NCBI RefSeq assembly: GCF_964275005.1
Contig: NC_092706.1
Coordinates: 30,370,781-30,434,780 of the forward strand
Length of the DNA: 64,000 nt
Direction of reading: 5' to 3'
From: Diadema setosum
Taxonomy: Eukaryota; Echinodermata; Echinoidea; Diadematoida; Diadematidae
Shown: positions 59,131-64,000 of the stretch, piece after piece
How the letters are laid out: every line of letters starts with the position of its first letter
Position numbering within the stretch: the stretch's first letter is position 1
Program-made: the position numbers and the translations under genes
Notes under the pieces: model-generated
Told to the model about the DNA's origin: nothing
The model's database searches: none
Seen by the model: the letters and a program-made list of their open reading frames with translations, nothing else

Positions 59131-61221
59131 CTGATCAATGAGAGATAAAAAGTGACAAACATTCGAATATCAGGTGCTGACTATCAAAGACAGTCAACAA
59201 TCATGATATGAAATGTTACAAGGGTCTCATAGCAAAACAAACATTAAATCTAATATGGGTATACTCAAAACCATGAATGGTGCCTTATCTTTTTATTCAC
59301 TATAAAAAAACAAAACAAAACATTAGTCAGGTCTACTCATAGGGTGTACAGTACAGTAATACAATGTATATCTGCCCTGTACAGTGTAATTGTATTATAT
59401 CCATAATCATGAGTAGCAAAATACAGATGCATCCACTCCCGAAGAGCATCTGTCTTACAACTGTAAAAATTTTATTTCCCTCAACCCTTGACTAGAGTAC
59501 TTCGCATGCACACTGACATATTCTCATGAATTTATTCTAACAGGTATGATACATACATATTGTACCCAAATTTTATATTCCAAAAATGTTTTTAGCCATA
59601 TACAATTAGCATGCCTTATAATATAAATACAAACTGTGTTTTTTGGTTGTTTTTGTTTGTGTTTTTTTCTTAAAACAAAGTTTACACATACAACATATTC
59701 ACAATCCCTACCTACACCTTCAGTGATTTTGTCAAAGAAATTCAATGTAACATTAGAAAGCTGATTTATTTCTGGTTAGATTGAACAACAAGGGTAGTTG
59801 ATAATAGAATAAGATAAATGTATATAATATACACTGTACTGTACTTATAACAGAAATTTTGTGATGACAACAAATCTGTAGCAAGCATCACATACAGTGT
59901 ACAAGCTGCACATACTGATCATGGCATGTTAGTACCATATTTACAAATATATCATATCATTTGACAGGGAATAATTTTCCTGGTATCGCATCGCAATTCG
60001 CTAGATGCATTTTTATACTACTGCTACACAAACTAACTTTTGTGTAGCAGTTTTCTTCCATAGAAGTGTACAGAATGCCATTTAAAATATTATTCATCAG
60101 CTGAAATTGCTAATCAAATTTGAGTTAGAAAATTATTCCCTGTTTGATGAAACTCATCAAAAGATGAAATATTTCTTACAAAGCGAAACATATGAGATGA
60201 ACAAATTCTGAAAACTGTTTTTGAAAAACAAAAATGAAATGAATCAGACTATTTGGATTCATGAACACAACCACAAATGAAATTAAAGAGAAAAATGCAA
60301 ATTTAGCCTCCTGGAAGTTTAATGTACAATGTACATACTAGGCATGTGTTGACATTGGGTTTGACATTAATCCAGTGACTATACATGTATTTGTGACTTT
60401 GCACAACATAATACAAAAAATACCTTTTTCAGGTCTGGGTAATATACATTGGAAGCACAAAGTCTTAAAAAAATGATTGTGTGAACAAGATTGTAGTAAA
60501 ATTGCCTGAATCTGGACTGCATTTACCTAAATGATTGCAGCAGAGGAATAATGCAGACTCAAGTTGCAAAATAAAGAACTCACACTGTAACTGGTGCAGG
60601 TATGGTAATTTCATTCAAATGGAGATGTGAATTAAAAAATGCCTGCTCTGCACCATGTACCATATACCATATACCACCATGATCATTTTGTCGATGAAAT
60701 GTTGTCATTTCATTGATGAAATGACTGATTTCTTAACGAAATAGGCCATGCAACATTTGACGCTCCATACAAATTGTCCATGGTTTACAAACCATGGTTT
60801 CATTTGTACCACCTTTGTGAATTCGGGCATGTAAGTTTATAAACATGGAGATTGAATTTCCTAGTATGGAAAAGGAATACAGACCTGAATTTTCTCTCTG
60901 ATGTTTGGACTGCTAAAAAGAATGGTGCTTTGGAAAAGGGAGCAAAAATCAACCTTAAATTCTGTGACCATCAAGCACACAGTCAAAAGCAGCTATATTT
61001 GCCAGTTGCCACCCTTTTCAATAAATTTTAAACATAGCTTTAATCTGATCCATTAACTGTACCATGAACAATATGAAAGGGTAATAACAGTGAGGGGAAA
61101 CATCTTTCTGATGAATACAGCACAGTGTACTTCGTTTCTTACACATAGTATGTGCATCGATTAAGCAGATCTGTATGCCAGGCAACAGGCAAAGCTGAAA
61201 AAACAAGAGACCCGCGGGTCA

Positions 61222-61933
61222 AGCGCTCACCTGAGTATCGCAAGTTCACCTTTCACGCAGTCACTAATCTAAATTATTCACAGCTCTACCAAAATTTGAC
61301 CAGGCATTCTCAAGTAGAAGATGAAAATGTACAATAAGGGCCCAAATTTTTTAAGATTCCTTAATTATTGGGGATTGGGGCCCCCTGGGGCCCTCTGGGT
61401 GGGGCATGGTGCCCATTCTGATAAATTTAGATCCTGACCCCCTAGGGATGCTACCTGCCAAGTTTGACGAAAATCCATCATGAGGATTTCAGGAAGAAGA
61501 TGAAAATGTACAATTCAGGCCCCCATTTGGACCTTCCCAACCACCCCCCTCCCCACCCCTGCCCCCAAGAGGGGCACCCCTGGATTTCCTATGAACAAAC
61601 TCAAAACTACAGTCATTAATGTACTCACTCATAGTATTATCTTAGCTCTATAACTTCTGATTCTAGAGAAGATTTTTAAACATTCCTTCATTTTGGGGGT
61701 TTGGGCCCCCCTGGGGGCCCCCTTGGTGGGGCATGGTGCCCATTTTAACAAATTGAGGTCCTAACCCCCTAGGGATGCTACCTGCCAAGTTTGATGAAAA
61801 TCGGTCCTGGGGTTTTCAAGAAGAAGATGAAAATGTAAAAAGGTTACGCACGACGCACGACACACGACGCACGACGGACGCCGGACGAAGGGCGATCGCA
61901 ATAGCTCACTTGAGCCTTTGGCTCAGGTGAGCT
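61222..61933. repeat. Tandem two-unit TIR element with CGCACGACGGACG tail
   Basis: The ends GCGCTCACCTGAG and CTCAGGTGAGCT are inverted. Two ~350-bp units share GGGGCATGGTGCCCATT, CCCTAGGGATGCTACCTGCC and AAGAAGATGAAAATGTA. An ACGCACGACGCACGACGGAC tract lies just before the right end. The design is the same as at 17017 and 46229, with unrelated sequence. Confidence 0.8.
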
Positions 61934-62098
61934 AAAAAAGCATATGTACATGACATTCAGATTCTTCTTGAAGAAAAAATGTTGCATGAAAGATTGTGTA
62001 GATTAACAAATTATTAACAAGATGTATTCATGCAAATAAGAACAAAATAATAAAGAAATGCAAAAAAGACAAGAAAAAAAGAGGTTATAAAAACAGCT

Positions 62099-62191
62099 TT
62101 AACCCGTTGAGGACGGACTGATTTTGCTACAACATGCATTTCCCATAGACACCTGCCCGAGTATACTCGGGACTCGTCCTCAACGGGTTAA
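62099..62191. mobile_element. Very short piggyBac-like MITE
   Basis: TTAACCCGTTGAGGACG at the left and CGTCCTCAACGGGTTAA at the right: exact 17-bp inverted ends including a TTAA at each side, the target used by piggyBac elements. Only 93 bp in all, with an inner palindrome CCCGAGTATACTCGGG. Confidence 0.8.
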
Positions 62192-62414
62192 ATGTATACT
62201 GCCTATGAATTGGCATGGCTGATACTGCAGTTCACATTAAAAATTGAAGATGTTACTTAAAATTTATGTTAATCTTAAAGAGAACAGAGTAAAACATAAA
62301 TCTGTTAATAATTTTTCATAAATAAAACTTAATTTTCAACAAGTCACATGAAAACAGAATGGAACCAATTTTAATCTTGAAGTTAGTAGAAGGAAAAATG
62401 TGAAAGTATTCCCT

Positions 62415-62609
62415 GGGTCCCGTTGCATAAAACTTTTTTAGCAACCTTAAAAAATTCAGGTTGGGATTTGCCCAACCTGAATTTTTTACGGTTGCTAACC
62501 TAAGAATGTAAAATCCGTTGCATAAAAACTCTGGTTGGGAGCTTCCAACCGGAATTTTGTGATTTCAACCGGAAAAAAATCCGGTTGGAGTTTTATGCAA
62601 CGGGCTCCT
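62415..62609. mobile_element. MITE with GGGTCCCGTTGCATAAAAC ends
   Basis: The left GTCCCGTTGCATAAAACT is mirrored by AGTTTTATGCAACGGG at the right. It holds two nested palindromes (AATTCAGGTTGGG..CCCAACCTGAATT and TTCCAACCGGAATT). 195 bp. Confidence 0.82.
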
Positions 62610-63507
62610 GGTGTCAGTAATGCACTGGGTTTACATCATACAATAGAAGTGTGGTACATTCTTCACAAGTTCATTTTCTGAGTAGGGTCAAGCTGGTTGT
62701 GTTGTGATATAAAAATATTTTCAGACTTTAAACTCAAGTTTTATGCAGATACACAATAAGCTACAAAATTTATAAGCAGGCTTGACATTAGTCGTGGCCC
62801 CGGGCCACAACAAACTGATACTGAGCCACAAAAAAAGGTACAAGCTTTTTGAGGCCAATCAGGCAACTACATTGTAAGTTTCAAAATGGATTGTTATGCA
62901 CTTTTATTTTGTCACATTTTATCTTTTTCCTCCACCAACATTTCAGATACTGGTACAAAGATTATAGTGGCCTCAACATGCCACCAGAGATTTAGGTTAG
63001 TGTAGAGCCCTGCTTAATGTAAGATGGTCATTTGTTTTAAATATGGTTTGGTACACTGAAGCTACATACATTGTACAGTACTAGGCAAACCTTGAAATAC
63101 ATAGTACATTGTACCTATAAAATGTCAATTAAGATGAAATATTGCTTCCAGAGGTGATATTTTAGGACATAGACCTGTCAATTTCATTACTGCTTATATC
63201 AAATCCCAATTACTGATTTTTGGAAGTGTCTTAGGTTTTTCCTTTCTATTACCTTTATGTAAAACCTGGGAGAGATTTCTTTAATGTAGTGAATCATATT
63301 ATCAGTCATCATGTGGCCACTATGATGAAACAGTGCCACAAAAACTGCCCTCGAGAATACCAACACCATAAATCACCAAGCAAAGACAGAGGCTCACCTT
63401 TAACGGAAAAAAAAAGGGCTTCTCAACATGAAATATCAAACATAGGAACACCAACAAAATTTGTCAAAGCAGACAACAGGAAAAACTCCCTTTCTTAGGA
63501 CCCCTAC

Positions 63508-63756
63508 GTGAAAGCTGCGTTCCTCCGACAACCAATGGAACAGATTCTCTGACTGGAGTGACCTTTAACTTCAAGTGCCTTTGACCAGCTATGGGCACAC
63601 TCTGAGAAGGTGGGGTTCTACGCGGAGTCAGCCGCTGACCCCTTCTAAGACCTCGTTTGGAAGACTTGCCACTTAGAGCAGTCTTTGTTTCCAAGGAGAC
63701 CAAGTAGATTCTCTTTGGAGGTTTTATCCTGCGGGTAGAGACTGGAGAAAATGGTG
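63508..63756 (-). CDS. Candidate upstream exon, possibly MCRS1
   Basis: An open frame with acceptor TTGTCAG at 63757 and a weak donor C|GTAGGG at 63507, phase 1 at both ends. It encodes about 83 basic residues (APFSPVSTRRIKPPKRIYLV, then SKRGLRRGQRLTPRRTPPSQ). The phase fits the MCRS1 exon at 59130, and the strand is the same. There is no similarity to vertebrate MCRS1 that I recognise. It could instead belong to another gene or be chance. Confidence 0.35.
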
Positions 63757-63799
63757 CTGACAATCACTATCATTGGGCTTTTTCACAAAAGGTTGCTAA

Positions 63800-63976
63800 A
63801 ACCAGGGGCAGATCAAGGAATTATTCAGTACTGTGATTTGCACCTTTCAATACAAAATTAAAGGGGGGGGGGGGGGCACTCACACCCCCTTTTGTTCCTT
63901 TTATTTCTTTTGTATTTAATAAAAATAAAGAGGGGACGGGCGCCTGGTGCGCCCCCCTCTGGATCCGCCACTGCTA
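63800..63976. mobile_element. Relic of a CCGCCACTG-ended element
   Basis: The left GGGGCAGATCAAGG is a worn mirror of the right CTCTGGATCCGCCACTG. A G-run and CACACCCCC lie inside. Non-coding. Confidence 0.4.
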
Positions 63977-64000
63977 AAACACACAATAATAAACCAAGGA

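Larger units (their letters stand above)
59131..63507 (-). other. MCRS1: Long upstream intron of MCRS1 (presumed)
   Basis: AT-rich DNA with several short repeats listed separately. No coding exon is recognised between 59.1 and 63.5 kb. Tandem ACCATATACCATATACCACC phrases occur near 60655, followed by repeated ATTTCATTGATGAAATGA. Confidence 0.45.

Overview
The window is nuclear DNA of a marine invertebrate deuterostome, most likely an echinoderm. The reasons are intron-rich genes with short exons, a very high load of TIR-bounded miniature elements with openings such as 'GTTTCATAAAGCTG', tandem elements with GGACGGAC tails, abundant 'TACATGTA' strings and a Ty3/Gypsy-type LTR element. Assignment to phylum is from memory of repeat style and is not certain. 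One 100-base assembly gap lies at 4316-4415.

Layout. 1-17.9 kb has no gene I can support. It holds a solo LTR (1.6-2.7 kb), tandem and low-complexity DNA (2.7-4.1 kb), a 3.8 kb TIR-bounded segment (5610-9439) with a CA/TA/TG palindrome and a ~632-bp tandem array, several MITEs, a LINE tail, and a nested inverted-repeat element (16906-17909) whose core carries five perfect AGGTCA-A-AGGTCA (DR1) sites.

18.1-31.8 kb, plus strand: a complete 15-exon gene. I traced every exon with GT/AG borders and matching phases. The coding sum is 2595 nt (864 residues): signal peptide, Ig domain, complete trypsin-type serine protease, coiled coil, Thr/Ser-rich plus Cys-rich linker, and two C-terminal modules that I cannot name. 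Every module border is a phase-1 intron, as in exon shuffling. The product looks like a secreted, oligomerising protease fused to putative recognition modules.

36.2-59.1 kb (perhaps to 63.8 kb), minus strand: the MCRS1 (microspherule protein 1) orthologue, tail-to-tail with the protease gene. Eleven exons are traced in phase (637 residues), including the FHA exon, a 29-nt micro-exon and an expanded proline-rich segment. Its first coding exon lies further upstream. Its introns hold a very young LTR element (37367-43356, LTRs almost identical, 4-bp target duplication), a 1 kb foldback element, a second DR1-bearing tandem element with a LINE inserted in it, and many MITEs, one of them 23 bp from a splice acceptor.

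The two host genes are not obviously linked in function. The chief novelty is the architecture of the protease gene. The second theme is a recurrent repeat design (short TIRs, tandem 150-300 bp units, GGACGGAC-like tail) seen in three unrelated sequence families, two of which carry nuclear-receptor DR1 arrays.
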